The notes under the pieces: model-generated
The model's database searches: none
What the model was told of the DNA's origin: nothing
The model's input: only the letters and a program-made list of their open reading frames with translations
Made by a program: the position numbers and the translations under genes
In this document: piece after piece, positions 1 through 11,826 of the stretch
How positions within the stretch are numbered: position 1 is the stretch's first letter
Layout of the letters: each line of letters begins with the position of its first letter
Source of the DNA: Amia ocellicauda
Lineage: Eukaryota > Chordata > Actinopteri > Amiiformes > Amiidae
Assembly: GCF_036373705.1 (NCBI RefSeq)
Contig: NC_089863.1
Location: 23,458,417 to 23,522,416 of the forward strand
Direction: 5' to 3'
Length of the DNA stretch: 64,000 bases

Positions 1-200
1 GTGGGCGAGATCAGACCGGCTCCAGATTAAGGGCTTGGTTTTATGTTTAACATCAGGATCAGGGTTGGGGTTGGTTTGGTTTATTGTTTTGGAGTCCATG
101 TTAACAGCTCAGCCGGATTCCAGGTCTGTGAACCGGCCCACAGTGCAGTGTGAGTCAGCAGCTGTGTTTCTTTATTATTATTATTATTTTTCTTATTCAG

Positions 201-3200
201 AACGTGCGACAGATTCTGTTGGCAGCCTTGGAGCCGGGCTTCACTTCGCACCATGTGGCTATCTACTCCTCCGTGGACAGACTGCTGCGCGCGCTGCACC
301 AAGAGGTAGGTCCCGCTCTGCGGAGCAGCCGAGACGCACCGACACAAGGCTCCCGTGCAGCCGAGCGGCGCTTCCCCCTCGGTACGCAGTGACCGTGTCT
401 TTCTCCTTCAGATCTGCGCCCGTCAGGAGACACGGCCGCCCGTGGACGAGGACAACGCGGTCCTGTCATCACTAACGCTGCTGGGTACGTCTCAGTCTTT
501 AATAAGTTCTTTATCCAATTCTATACTTCATTTAAACCCCCTACTGTTTCAAATAATTACAAGGCTCTGATTTAGGAAATGATTAGTTCAGTTAAGGGTT
601 CAATTAAGTAATTGAGAGCTCAGCAGGGTGGGTTGGGAGCCACTGTTGATGCAATGAAGGCTTTCGTGGGCGTCTCTCTCTGTGGTCCCAGGAGAGAGTG
701 CGCTGGCCTGTGTTGTGACCTCACTGCTCTGCCTGCCTTTTTCCTACAGCCAACGCCTTCCCAAAGAAGGTGGCCAAATTCATCGTTGGGCAGCTGAAGA
801 GCAGCAGTGAGCCGGGCCGGGCCGGGTCCGCGGCAATGCTGGCCCACCTCCTCCGCGCCGCAGGTACCGTCCTCTCCCCCGTCCTGTCCCGCTGCGCTAC
901 AGCGCTCTCTGCTGTCTGACCTCCTGCTGTCATCGAAACTCGTGACAAGCATTTTAATAGACAAGGCCTCGGTCACGCGGTTTAACGACGCATGCGTTGT
1001 AATATAGCGTGTTATTGTGAGGAAATCGAATGCCACGGTGTCGTGTTGCTGTTGCTTGTACTGTAGTTGTTGTAATTGTCTCTGATACTTGCTCTGACTA
1101 GCACTAAACTTATTGTATACTGTGATGTATTGTTTCATACCTTCTTATTGTCTTGTAATTCTTTGTGTATATTGTGTTTACAGTTGTAAATCGTTGTAAG
1201 GTCATCTGCTCAGACATAAATAATAAACTCTATGGCAACTATCGGATTAGAAATATCAATTATAATCAGGAAGACGGAATAAACAGACTTGCATAATTAT
1301 GAGCAGAAGACTTCAAATACACTATAGACGGCTTGTTCAATTTGTTCAATCTATAAATATTTTAGTATATATTCCTTTTAGGGTAGAATATCAAAACAAC
1401 TTTTCCAAAGCATTTATTTTCATCAGTGAGCCTCTTTTGGCTGCCGTTGTTATAATAATAATGAATATTTTGTTTTCTAATGCAGTAATTCTTTGGACAT
1501 TTGCTTTGGACATTTCTGACGCTCTGGCACTTTTTAAATTAAATCTAATACTTTTTAAATTGAATTGGCCTTCATAACCGCTTAAGTAAAATATAAACAA
1601 AACCCAAAGTGACGTCTACCGACCCGGCGCATTCCGATTACATCAGCCACGGATACCGAGAGAACCTGCCATGTGGTGTTGTTTTCCGATTACCAAACCT
1701 GATTCTGCCGAATCCGTTACAGGGAAGGCCGATTCCTTGGCGCCACGGGGGCCCGGTGAGCCCTCCTTCTACGGCCCCTCCAGCACCATCTTCTGCAAGA
1801 TCCTGGAGGGCAGACGAGCCCAGCTGAAAGAGCAGGTCAGGGCCAGTTTGGAGTCTCTCACGCCCGCTGTGTTTCCTCTCGCTGCGCTGGGCGGCAGACT
1901 GAGTGCATGTCTCCTCTGTCCTCCAGGTCCCTGAGATCCTGCACGCTGTGCAGCCCTGCCTGCCCCACCTGACTGACCGGCAGCTGAGAGTGGTCGCCCA
2001 CATCGTGTCCCAGTGCCCGGAGGAGCTCACCAAGGCGCTGCTGAACGAAGCCCTGCCGCTGGACCGGTGAGCCCCACAGAAGCGCCTCTCTCACAGTGAC
2101 TGTCTGCAGTGCTGATTGGCTCGTGTGTCACGTCAAGGAGCTCCCGTGTGTCTCTGACTCACTGTGTCTCTGTCTCCCACAGCTCCAGCCGTGTGCTGTG
2201 GAGGGCCTTGGGATCTGAAAGCAAGATGTCCCGCAGGCTGCTGGCTTTCCTCATGAGGAAGCTGCCCAGGGACCCGGCTGAGGACTGTGTGTCCGCTGCG
2301 CGCCGGACCCTCGCTGTGAGTCCCCAGACACTTACTCACTGTGTAAACCAGGCCGGGAACATCGCAGGACTTTTCATTCACTGATGTTTCCACTGACCTG
2401 TCCGTGATCTACTGACTCTCCAGAAAGCAGTACAGAGGGGCTCTGAATGGGGTGCCTTTTCTCTGACTGTGATCCTGTGTGTCTCTCCCGGTGTCAGGTG
2501 ACCACTGCCGTGCAAGAACTGCTGGCCGTCGCAGGGAGGACGGGGGCCTTTCAGAGGGTCTTTCCCCGGCTGTTTGGGGCCCTGCTTCTCCACACGGACT
2601 GCAGAGAGGAGATCCCACAGGAGGCCGGCACCCCCAGCCAGGACACGCCAAGAGAACCAAGTATATCCAGGTGAGCAGGTCGTACTGAGTGCCGTCTCGC
2701 TGGGCAGACCCACAGGGTGTCTGTTCACAGTGTGGTCCCTGATGGAGCCGTCAGTACCTCGCTGGTCTGTGTGTGAGTGACCTGAGCGGCCAGGAGGGCC
2801 ACAGTGAGAGACGCACTTGATTCTGCTGAGTGTTGGTGCTCTGCAGACACTGGATAAAATTAACTTTTTTGGCCACTAGCCACTGTGTCTGGTAGAAGGA
2901 AAACACTTACCAGCCACTTGGTATTTTTACCAGCCAAAGGCAAACATCACCAGAAATGCATGAGGGTGCGTAAATGTGTGGTGAACATGTTAAAACGTGG
3001 CATTTATTCAGGTAATTCATCAATCACCATAACAGAAGCTAACTGCACACCTGTATAGACTAGACAGGTGTGTATGAGGAAAAGGATCTGGATAGAAAAC
3101 ATGCTCCCACACAGTTTCTACTTGCAAGTGTTATAAGGTCTTGATTGCCTTCTGTTGAGTGATAACACTTGCTAGTAGAGACTGTGCGGGAGCATCGTTT

Positions 3201-3403
3201 TCAAATGAATCAATCACATGCAATAACACGGCAGCTGCTGGGGATCTGTATAAACACACCAACACATGAGAAGGGGTGTTAATGACACATTATTGCTCTT
3301 CATACTCCTCTTCTTCTTCAGTGCTTCTCCCTTCTCTGGGTTTCTGCACGTCATTAAAAGGATTTCATTGGATTGGCTAGATATTCATAGAGTCACGGTC
3401 TGT

Positions 3404-3439
<36 letters not shown>

Positions 3440-6400
3440 AATGAAGACAGACAGTGACGTCCTTTCCATTGGTCAATACGATGCACGCCAGCAGAGACGC
3501 GATGTAAACAAACCGCACGTTTCTCTTCAGCAGAATCTCCACTACGCAGGAAAAAATGCATGTCTCTATCGCAAATCATTTCAGCAGAAATGTATATGGT
3601 GTAATTGATGCAATTGATGAATACTTTTCTAACAACAATTTTGTTAAATAAATATCTACGTAAAAATACATTATTAGAAGACGTATGGAAATGGCATAAG
3701 ACAGCAGACCTGTCAACTCTCACACACCTCGTGTCAGACTCGTGTTGTCCCGACATTAGCACAACTTTTAGTTCATTTGTCACAAATTCAAATTAACTAT
3801 AAAGGTTGTGACTATTTGTTTTATAAGGGAATATTTTGCAATTACAGCTGTAATTAACCGACCAATATGTTTTTCTTTTTCATTTTTTATACATTTTCAT
3901 TCAGTTGCATTCAGTTTAGCAATGTGAGCTGCGATGAAAATGCCTTAACGTTAGCGTCCTTGTGGCAATGTGTTCCGGTCACAACAGCGAAATACAAAAT
4001 GTATAAGACCTATCTAGCTAATTTATACAATGTACTTGACTAAACGATTGACTTTCACTCTCCAAAGCACACACTCAGACTGCTGCTCTGCGCTCAGAAA
4101 CAGAACTGTGCGTTTGAGTTCCAGCGAATACAGAATTAATACATACACTAGGGTTGGCCGTGTGCCGGCTCCGGTGTGGAGCTCATCGGAGCGCTCTGGA
4201 GCCGGAGCTGAGGTCACGGAGCTGCTCCACTCTTCCCCCTTCCATTACCCAGATATTAAGTCCACTTTTCTTAAATTAACAACATGTATAACTTCATAGG
4301 TATTGTTTTGTATTGGGGGTTATAAAATAAGATCAGTTCTCACTCCAGCTATTTGTACATAATACATTTTTTATTAATTGTAATTATATGACACCTTCAC
4401 TTTCTCACACCTGTCACTTTCTAGAAGTGATGCTATAATCTCAGGGCATCTCTCATAAACCTCATGCAAAAGAAGTAAAGTCCATTTTAACTGTAAAGTT
4501 TTAAGTATTTCCAAATTATTTTATTCCAAGCAAATTCTTCATCTGCCTAAATTAACCTCATTTTATAGCCGTCTGTTATCTGAAATGTCCTGACTAGTTT
4601 GTCCAGAAGTTGGTTGCCAGGGAGTTAAGGTCACATGCAGAGTCATGCCCCCTGCACCTTGTTTGCCACTTTTAAGATACGAAAATACTGGACCCCTGGT
4701 GGGGGGGGGGGGGGGATGCGAAATGTCAACCACAAAAGTATGTGGACACCTGCTCCTCAGACATCTCATTCCAAAATCATGGGCATGAATATGGAGTTGG
4801 TCCCCCCTTTGATGCAATAACTGCCTCCACTCTTCTGGGAAGACTTTCCACTAGATGCTGGAACATTGTTGAGGGGATTTCAGACACAAGAGCATTAGTG
4901 AGGTCGGGCGCCGATGTTGGGCGATCAGGCCTGGCTCACAGTCGGCTTTTCCATTCATCCCAAAGGTGGGATGGGGTTGAGGTCGGGGCTCTGTGCAGGT
5001 CACTCAAGTTCTTCCACACCAATCTCGACAAACTATTTCTGTCAGGACCTCACTTTGTGCACGGCTTGTCATGCTGAAACAGGAAAGGGCTTCCCCAAAC
5101 TGTTGCCACAAATTTGGAGGTGCAAATTCACCCAGAATGTCACTGTAGGCTGTAGCGTTACGATTTCCCTTCAGTGGGACAAAGGGGCCGAGCCCTGAGA
5201 CCATTATTCCTCCTCCAAACTTTACAGTTGGTCTATGCATTCGTGCAGGCAGCGTTCTCCTGGCATGTGAAACATGCCGACTAAAAGTTGAGTCCCCGTA
5301 CACTTGTTGGCAGCCCGCCAAAGTGGCTGGTAAAATTGACATTTACCCGCCACGGGCTAAATCTACCCACATTTGGCGGGTGTTAATTTTATTCCCTGTC
5401 TACAGCACTGTCCTCTCCTCTCTCCACAGAGAGATCGTACTGGCACTGAAGGCCCTTCTGGCCCGGGCCAAGCTGAGGAAGGCGACCGATCAGCTAAAGC
5501 AGGAGGCGGCCTGGGCGAAACTGCAGAGCCCTGACAGCCACCCCGAGGGCGTCCGTCTCCTGGCCAGGTACGGGTCTCCAAACCAGCCTGTCATTCGGGG
5601 CTTCCCTTTGTCTACTCCGTTCCCGAGATCGGTTATCTATTGTCTCATTACGGCTGTCCCTTTATCCTCCAGGGCCATGGTTGAGCACGCCGGCCCGCAG
5701 CTCCCTGGCATCATGGAGGTCCTCGTCCCTTCCCTGAGCTCTGACCGGGAGCAGCACAGAGTGACGGCCACTGCCTTCTTCTCCGAGGTGAGTATGTGGC
5801 TGAGGGCTGCTCTCACTGCGCCTCGCTCTGCTGTCTTGCAGCTGCTGGGCGGCTCGGAGAAGCCACTACTGAAGAGTTTGAAGCGCCGAGCCCAGGACCC
5901 CTGTGTGCGCGTCAGGCTGCTGCTTTTCCAAGGCATAGAGAGATCCACAGCTGCCCAGGTAAGGACTTGTGCTGGATGCCCAGTGCGGACGGGGACGTGG
6001 GGATGAAGCCGCTCTGTCTGTGTGTTAAACAGTGAAGAGAGAGATGCATGTTTCAATTCCAAAGCCACCACTCTGTGTGCAGGTGACAGAACACGGCCGG
6101 GAGCTGCTCGCCATCCTCCGCTCTGGCCTGCAGGACACGGACGTGGCGGACAGGCAGGCGGTCCTGGCAGCTCTGTCCGCCCTCTCACACGTTCTGCCCC
6201 ACCTGAGACGGCACAGCGTCAGCCGGGATGTCGCTGCAGATGTCCTGCGAAGGATCACTGCGCTCTGGGAAAAAGTGAGTCGCTGTTTAAGGCTGCGGTG
6301 TCCGTGCAGGCTGTCGTGCTCAGTGTTTCACAGGCTGTGCTGTCGCCACTCTGTGCCTGACCTTCTCTGCTTGTTTTCAGGATGATGCAGAGCTGCACTG

Positions 6401-7566
6401 TGCCTGCGCCACCGTGCTGGGGAACCTGTGCAGGTGCCCGGCCGTGACAGCCCACCTCAAACGTGAACTGCAGGTGGCCCTGGTGCAGCTGGCGCTTCAC
6501 CTGCGAGACCCCAACCCTGAGGTGACCCAGGTAAGAGCAGATCAGACACCACCCGGGCAGCAAACCCAGGAGGGGCTGCAGGGGCTTTTAAGAATATCAG
6601 AAGAGTTACAGGCGTCCTGCTGTCGGATTGTGCCGCTGTGTCCTGGCATCAGTGCCCAGTGTTGAGTCTCAGCTCGTGTGTTTGTGCAGGCCTGCCTCTG
6701 GACCCTGAACAACAGCATCTGGGTTCTAGATCTGAACATTGTCAGGACGCTGATCTCCACGAACCAGGACAGAGGGGCGCTGTTCGTAGACGGCTTTCTG
6801 GAGGACCTGGCCGCGTTCTTGGTGAGGACCAGTTCAGCCAATCCCACTGTCTCACATGAGTTTGGCTCCTGCAACACGCAGTGCCGAGGCACACACGTGT
6901 GACGTTGTGTATGAAGGACAGAGATGCACAGAGATGTTTGTGGCTCTTGAGTTACAGGTCTGCTGAGAGTCCCCGAATCTGACTCCTTGTCTTTTCCAGG
7001 CATCTGATTTCCCCGAGGCGCTGGACGGGGCCTTCAGCTGCGTCCTGGACTGTTTGAACAGCCGCTCTCCTGCAGTCAGAGCCAACGCCGCCGTATTCAC
7101 AGGTGAGGAGATGAGACGCCGGGGGAGGATGTGGGCCCATGATGGAGCGCACAGGCGATTGGTATCGATTCTGTAACGCCACTGAAATGTTTCTGTGGAT
7201 CTGATGGCAGCCAGGGTGACATTGTCTTGCTGCTCTAGACCTCTGTGTTGAGTTGTGACTCGGTGTTGCTCTCTCTTGTCCACAGAGTCCCTGATTAATA
7301 AGAACCTCCTGGGACGCCGACAGTGGCAGGAGGTGGTCCGTGCTCTGACGCGGGCCAAGCAGGAGGAGAGCGACGCCCTGGCTAAGAGCTGCGCCGCCCG
7401 GGCCCTGGAGAACTGCTCCGCCTCCCAGTGCCAGAGCGCAGCGACGCAGCCCGTGTGGAAGAGGCTCTTCAGCCCACAAGGAGACGGGAGGAGATTAGGT
7501 CGCACTCTGCCGTCTGAGATGAATGACTGTGTGCCTGAGCCCCCGCTCGCTAATGAGGTGCCATGA
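201..7566 (+). CDS. MROH-family HEAT-repeat protein, copy A (exons 9-23, 5' end outside window)
   Basis: Maestro heat-like repeat family; an alpha-solenoid protein with no known catalytic activity. Exons: 201-305, 412-484, 750-863, 1723-1835, 1927-2066, 2183-2315, 2498-2670, 5430-5567, 5673-5787, 5842-5958, 6083-6274, 6381-6530, 6690-6821, 7000-7102, 7286-7566. All have AG/GT borders and compatible phases, and the stop is at 7564-7566. Exon 17 (5673) reads MVEHAGPQLPG followed by HRVTATAFFSE, closely matching the MROH1 segment around MAEHAGPRLP and VTTTAFLAEL as I remember it. Relative to copy B I see three replacements in exon 23 (A to T, R to Q, M to L in the A-to-B direction) and two silent changes. 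Exons 1-8 would lie left of the window. Which MROH paralogue this is cannot be settled by eye. Confidence 0.85.
3095..3202. repeat. Hairpin of about 42-bp stem in intron 15, unit A
   Basis: The left arm, about 3095-3137, pairs with about 3161-3202 around a loop of roughly 24 bases. Arm words AACATGCTCCCACACAG and CTGTGCGGGAGCATCGTT are complementary with a few mismatches. The size overlaps that of a microRNA precursor, but it may equally be a small MITE. Confidence 0.6.
3404..3437. repeat. AT dinucleotide microsatellite (A)
   Basis: Pure TA repeat inside intron 15. Its length varies among units: about 34 bp here, 46 bp at 26188 and 31 bp at 49157. Confidence 0.95.
4733..5266 (-). pseudogene. 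Truncated Tc1-like element nested in intron 15, unit A
   Basis: Reverse complement of the 3' part of the decayed Tc1 at 11827-13052, starting at the AAAAGTATGTGGAC end and stopping abruptly after CTCCTGGCAT. On the minus strand it encodes [19 protein letters not shown] and LKGNRNATAYSDILGEFAPP, Tc1 transposase segments, followed by frameshifts. The catalytic middle is degraded and the left half of the element is missing. Confidence 0.8.
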
Positions 7567-7579
7567 GGGACACAATACT

Positions 7580-8560
7580 GAGACGCACTATATAGACGCA
7601 CTATATAGACACACTATATACTGAGACGCACTATAAAGACACAGTATATACTGAGACGCACTATATAGACACAGTATATACTGAGACGCACTATATAGAC
7701 ACAGTATATACTGAGACGCACTATATAGACGCACTATATAGACGCACTATATAGACACAGTATATACTGAGACGCACTATATAGACACAGTATATACTGT
7801 GAGACGCACTATATAGACACAGTATATACTGAGACGCACTATATAGACACAGTATATACTGTGAGACGCACTATATAGATACAGTATATACTGAGACGCA
7901 CTATATAGACACAGTATATACCGAGACGCACTATATAGACAGTATATACTGAGACGCACTATATCGACGCAGTATATACTGAGATGCACTATATAGACGC
8001 AGTATATACTGAGACGCACTATATAGACACACTATATACTGAGACGCACTATATAGACGCAGTATATACTGAGACGCACTATATAGACACTATATACTGA
8101 GACGCAGTATATACTGAGACGCACTATATAGACGCAGTATATACTGAGACGCACTATATAGACACACTATATACTGAGACGCAGTATATACTGAGACGCA
8201 CTATATAGACGCAGTATATACTGAGACGCACTATATAGACGCAGTATATACTGAGACGCACTATATAGACACACTATATACTGAGACGCAGTATATACTG
8301 AGACGCACTATATAGACGCAGTATATACTGAGACGCACTATATAGACACACTATATACCGAGACGCACTATATAGACACAGTATATACTGAGACGTACTA
8401 TATAGACACAGTATATACTGAGACGCACTATATTGACACAGTATATACTGAGACGCACTATATGGACATAGTATATACTGAGACGCACTATATACTGAGA
8501 TGCACTATATACTAAGACATACAGACTATATACTAAGACGCACCATATACTGAGGCGCAC
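7580..8560. repeat. AT-rich minisatellite just after the MROH stop, unit A
   Basis: Starts about 14 bp after the stop codon. It is built from two words: a 13-mer of type CTATATAGACGCA and a 17-mer of type GTATATACTGAGACGCA, usually alternating to give a 30-bp period. There are over 30 periods with little divergence. The tandem IYCVYIVRLS-type frames on the minus strand are by-products of the repeat. If the transcript continues past the stop, this is 3' untranslated sequence. Confidence 0.95.
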
Positions 8561-8591
8561 AATATAGATCCACTATATAATGACAAGTATA

Positions 8592-8819
8592 GGTCTCTGT
8601 GTCTCTGTTCCTGGTCTGTCTCTGTTTCTCTCCATGTCTGTCCGCGTGTGCTCGTGTGTCCACAGGTGTCCAGACCGCTGCTCTGTTGCTCGGCTCAACT
8701 GCCGGGCCGCTGTGTGGAAGAGCCGCATCAGGTTCCGGAGACGCCCAGACACCTGTGGACACACGGGCACACGCGGACAGACATGGAGAGAAACAGAGAC
8801 AGACCAGGAAACGGAGACC
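8592..8819. repeat. Long inverted repeat (about 72-bp arms) downstream of MROH, unit A
   Basis: Left arm 8592-8670 and right arm 8748-8819 are reverse complements apart from a few mismatches and a short indel at the outer end, separated by 77 bases. The inner arm ends read CCACAGGTGTC and GACACCTGTGG. Transcription through it would give a hairpin RNA of about 72 pairs. The left arm ends in a good splice-acceptor-like sequence (pyrimidine-rich, then CCACAG). The 77-base loop is GC-rich and unlike the flanks. No known element is recognised. Confidence 0.92.
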
Positions 8820-8927
8820 TGGATTCAAACAGGGGGGTCTGGCTCAGAGTGGGCAACAACACAGCTGAAGGTCCTCTATTTAAACGAGATGGTCAGCTCC
8901 CCCTTTTCTTCTGTCTTTGAGCTGCAA

Positions 8928-9831
8928 TGCATTATGGGAGTCACACAGAGTTCCGGTGAGGCTTTTCTTCTATGCAATGGAAAACCAGCCTCTTTAATAT
9001 TCAACGCTTTCTTTTTATAAAACACTTGCATTTTTATACATGATGCACCTGGCTTGTATTAGAGACGCCCCTTCTGAAGACATGCAAGTTATTATCTAAC
9101 CAGCAGTGTGTTCACCTGTCCTGACGAGCGCTTTATGGCCGAAGTGCTGTCTCTATTCGCCGGTCATGAATATTCATGAGCACAAGACTGCTGAGGCAGA
9201 TCCTCGATCTAGGAGGCGGGGTTTGTTATCGGAGACAAGTGACGGATTGGCGGCGATTCAAAACGAATAGTCAGCGTGTGGATCATTATTATTACTGTCA
9301 GTAGTAGTAGAAGTCGTAATTCTGATGCCATGAAGGTGTTCGGTATTTAATTGTGGCAACACAACCAATAAGAATCTCTTCTCCGTTTTCCGCTGGATGA
9401 TATTCTGTACATTTTACTTCATATATAATACAAAAAATACCGAACATTTCCGAGACATTAGTGTTACTGATTTTCTTATATGAATAATAATAATTACCCA
9501 CAGGCTCTCGTATGTTTTGAATTGCCGCCGATCTGTCACCCGTCTATAACAACCAAACCAGGCCTCAGGCTTGATGTGCTCATGGATATTCATGACCGGC
9601 TACTAGAGAGAGCACTTCGCTGATACAGCGCTCGTCAGGCCGGGTGAAAACACTGCTGGTTAAATAATAACTCGTATGTGTTAAGAAGTGTCTAATACAA
9701 TCCAGGTGCATCCTGTTAAAAATGCAATTGTTTTTTAAAAAGAAAGCTTTGAATATGAAATGAGGCAGGTTTGCCATGACAGAGATGGGGAGAAAAGCGC
9801 CACAGGAACTCTGTGCGACTCCCATAATGCA
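8928..9831. mobile_element. Foldback-type element with arms over 300 bp, unit A
   Basis: The left arm (8928-9264) begins TGCATTATGGGAGTCACACA. The right arm (9514-9831) is its imperfect reverse complement and ends ACTCCCATAATGCA. Shared blocks include GATGCACCTGG, CCAGCAGTGT, GACGAGCGCT and GGTCATGAATATTCATGAGC. The 249-bp middle has no coding potential that I recognise. It is probably a non-autonomous DNA transposon; a clear target duplication was not found. Confidence 0.75.
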
Positions 9832-11826
9832 CTGCTTCGGGTAAGACGGAAGTCCCGATGTTAATAGGTGGGGCTGACTGTCTTGTTTCAATAGAGGGGC
9901 TGTGACAGCCTTTATTGACGCCCGGCACACAGTCTGGGGGTAAAGCAGCCGTTGCTGAAAGGGCAAGAGCGCGCGCTGGAGTCTGGGGGGCTGAACGCGG
10001 CTCAGTCAGTACGATGGCAGACAGCAGCGCCGGGTGTGTGTTCTCGAGAGAAGACGCGACTAATCTTGTGATGCTTTGGGCCAAGTGCGTTTATTCTTTC
10101 AGCTGTTGTATTTTGAAATAAAAAGATGATTTTAAATGCACTTGATGTGTTATTGTTTTGATTGTTTGGTAGTTTGATTTGTCTGATGCGTTTACAAAAT
10201 GCACTACATTAACGCACTACTAATGCATTTGACCTTTGACCTTGTCCATTCCTATCGGAGCAGGTGGCCGCACAGCTTGTGTTTCCGGGTTCTTCTGTTA
10301 TTGGCGCAGACAGGCGAGCTTCACTGGCAAAACCCGTCTGAACGAGAGCTGCGCCCAGCTACTGCCCTTCTGCAAACGGCCCCCACCCGTGGGATCCTTG
10401 TGGGATCAGTTTGCTTCATAGTTGTGCCATTTCAGTTCAGCTAACATAAAGTCATTGTTGGGCACAATTACATTGTTACTGGTCTCCATTGTGGCTGTGT
10501 TCCCATAGTTATCAATGCCATATTGCACTGGAATACAACGCACTGACTCCTCAACGCGCTGACCGCAGCACACTGAGACACTGCGCACTGACGCACTGAC
10601 ACGCTCGCTCCCTCAAACGCTCGCCTGTTCACTCTTTCATACAGTCCGATCCTCTCCCCCCGTGTTCTCTGGTGTGTTCCTGGCGTGTTGCAGGTGACCA
10701 GGGACCCTACGGTGAGTCCGACGCACGTCTTTCCTGTCACCGATTATTCAGTCATGACTTCATCGTCTCCCTCACACTTTCCCAGTGAGCGGTAATGGGA
10801 CCTGTGTGTCTGGGCCCCTGTGACCACAGCTGTGAAACTTCTGACTTCAGATTACCCTGCGTTTTGCACAGCTTTAAGATAATTAATGAATTAAATCTAA
10901 CAATCAATCTATCAACAATCCCCCACCCCCTCCCTGATTGTGTTGCAACGTCTGTCCTGATTAGATCTTAGTCCACAGAGACCAGTGTCAATAAAATCTG
11001 TTCACTGAATTTTCTCATTTGCTTTCTTTTGTTACTTTGGTTTTCGGTCAGTCTAAAACGCCTTCATCAGACAGCTTTAGTGTCCTGATTGATACACACA
11101 GACCCAGGGCCACAGCACAACAGATGCAAAACCTAGCGTTACTGTGCTCTGGGGCAGAGTTGTAATGACTCGAGTCAACGTTCAAAATACGTGACTCGAG
11201 TTAAAACACAAAAGTCTCCATCAGACTCAAGTCATTGGCTTTATGTTATTTATTCTTGTAGCCGTACTACACCACTGATGGCACCAGCTTCACATTCGGT
11301 TCCTTAATTGGCACTGGGAGAGCAGGCAAAGTGGGAACTACATCAGTCTTTGTTTAATGAAATGTCAGGAGGATGCAGGGGAGCAACGGAGATAAATTGG
11401 ATAATAAACAGAATATAACTAAACCATCTTGAATAAAACTGATTTAAAAATGATAGGAAATTGAGAAAGAGCTGCAGCTGGACTGAAAACCAGAGTACAC
11501 CACGGTAGGCTGGGCAGTGCTCCGGGTTTGCTGGCTCCAGAGGTTCAGCTCCAGCTCCAGCTCCGGAGCGGCTCTGGTGCAGCTCTACACTCCGGATCCG
11601 GCTACTTTTAACCAGCTCCAGCTCCGGAGCCACAAAAAACAGTGCAAACTAGGATGCCATCATTATAAATAATGATTCATTTTTACTTATTTTATGTAAA
11701 TAACTGTTTAACAAAAACAAAATATTAATAACAAACATCTGTTTAACCATTCAAAATTGTAAAGATGTCTGTGGCAATTAGGGTTGCCAGCCGGCCAGTA
11801 TTTTAGCGGACTGTCCGGTATCTGTA
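9832..11826. other. Intergenic DNA, no gene seen (unit A)
   Basis: No convincing coding exon. A polyadenylation-like AATAAA lies at about 10117. A direct repeat of TGACCT spaced by one (10230-10243, nuclear-receptor DR1-like) is also present at 33056 and 55859. Near 11170-11220 ATGACTCGAGTC words, and near 11530-11635 GGAGCTGGAGC-rich words, look like fragments of old DNA transposons. Counterparts are 32657-34652 and 55461-57454. Confidence 0.5.

Larger units (their letters stand above)
2841..5405. mobile_element. hAT-like element filling most of MROH intron 15, unit A
   Basis: Inverted ends match each other. The left end CTGCAGACACTGGATAAAAT (2841-2860) pairs with the reverse complement of the right end (5380-5405, GTTAATTTTATTCCCTGTCTA). 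Subterminal blocks on both sides repeat words such as GGCCACTAG/CCAGCCA and CCGCCA/GGCGGGTG, as in fish hAT-type elements. No transposase frame survives. Nested inside are an AT microsatellite (3404-3437), a hairpin (3095-3202), a G tract (near 4700) and a Tc1 fragment (4733-5266). The right end abuts the exon 16 acceptor. Confidence 0.55.

Noticed and set aside
35..475. Open frame of 146 codons over MROH exons 9-10
   Set aside because: It reads through an intron in a shadow frame. The spliced exons 201-305 and 412-484 in the other frame give the family match.
7777..8560. Minus-strand frames of IYCVYIVRLS repeats, like a repeat protein
   Set aside because: They are translations of the AT-rich minisatellite, lack conserved surroundings and change with array length among units.
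7580..8560. CRISPR-like array
   Set aside because: There are no unique spacers; the whole period repeats. The genome is vertebrate.
8599..9020. Coding exon within the long inverted repeat (frames with HRCPDR and RGQTWRETETD)
   Set aside because: Both strands give similar frames simply because the arms are inverted repeats; no family match.
10014..10121. Small ORF starting MADSSAGCVFSREDATNLVM with AATAAA at its end
   Set aside because: Unit B has an extra T that shifts its frame, and no partner exon was found, so coding is not supported.
10725..10742. 18-nt micro-exon between CAG and GTGAGT
   Set aside because: Borders look good but nothing joins it to a coding frame on either side.
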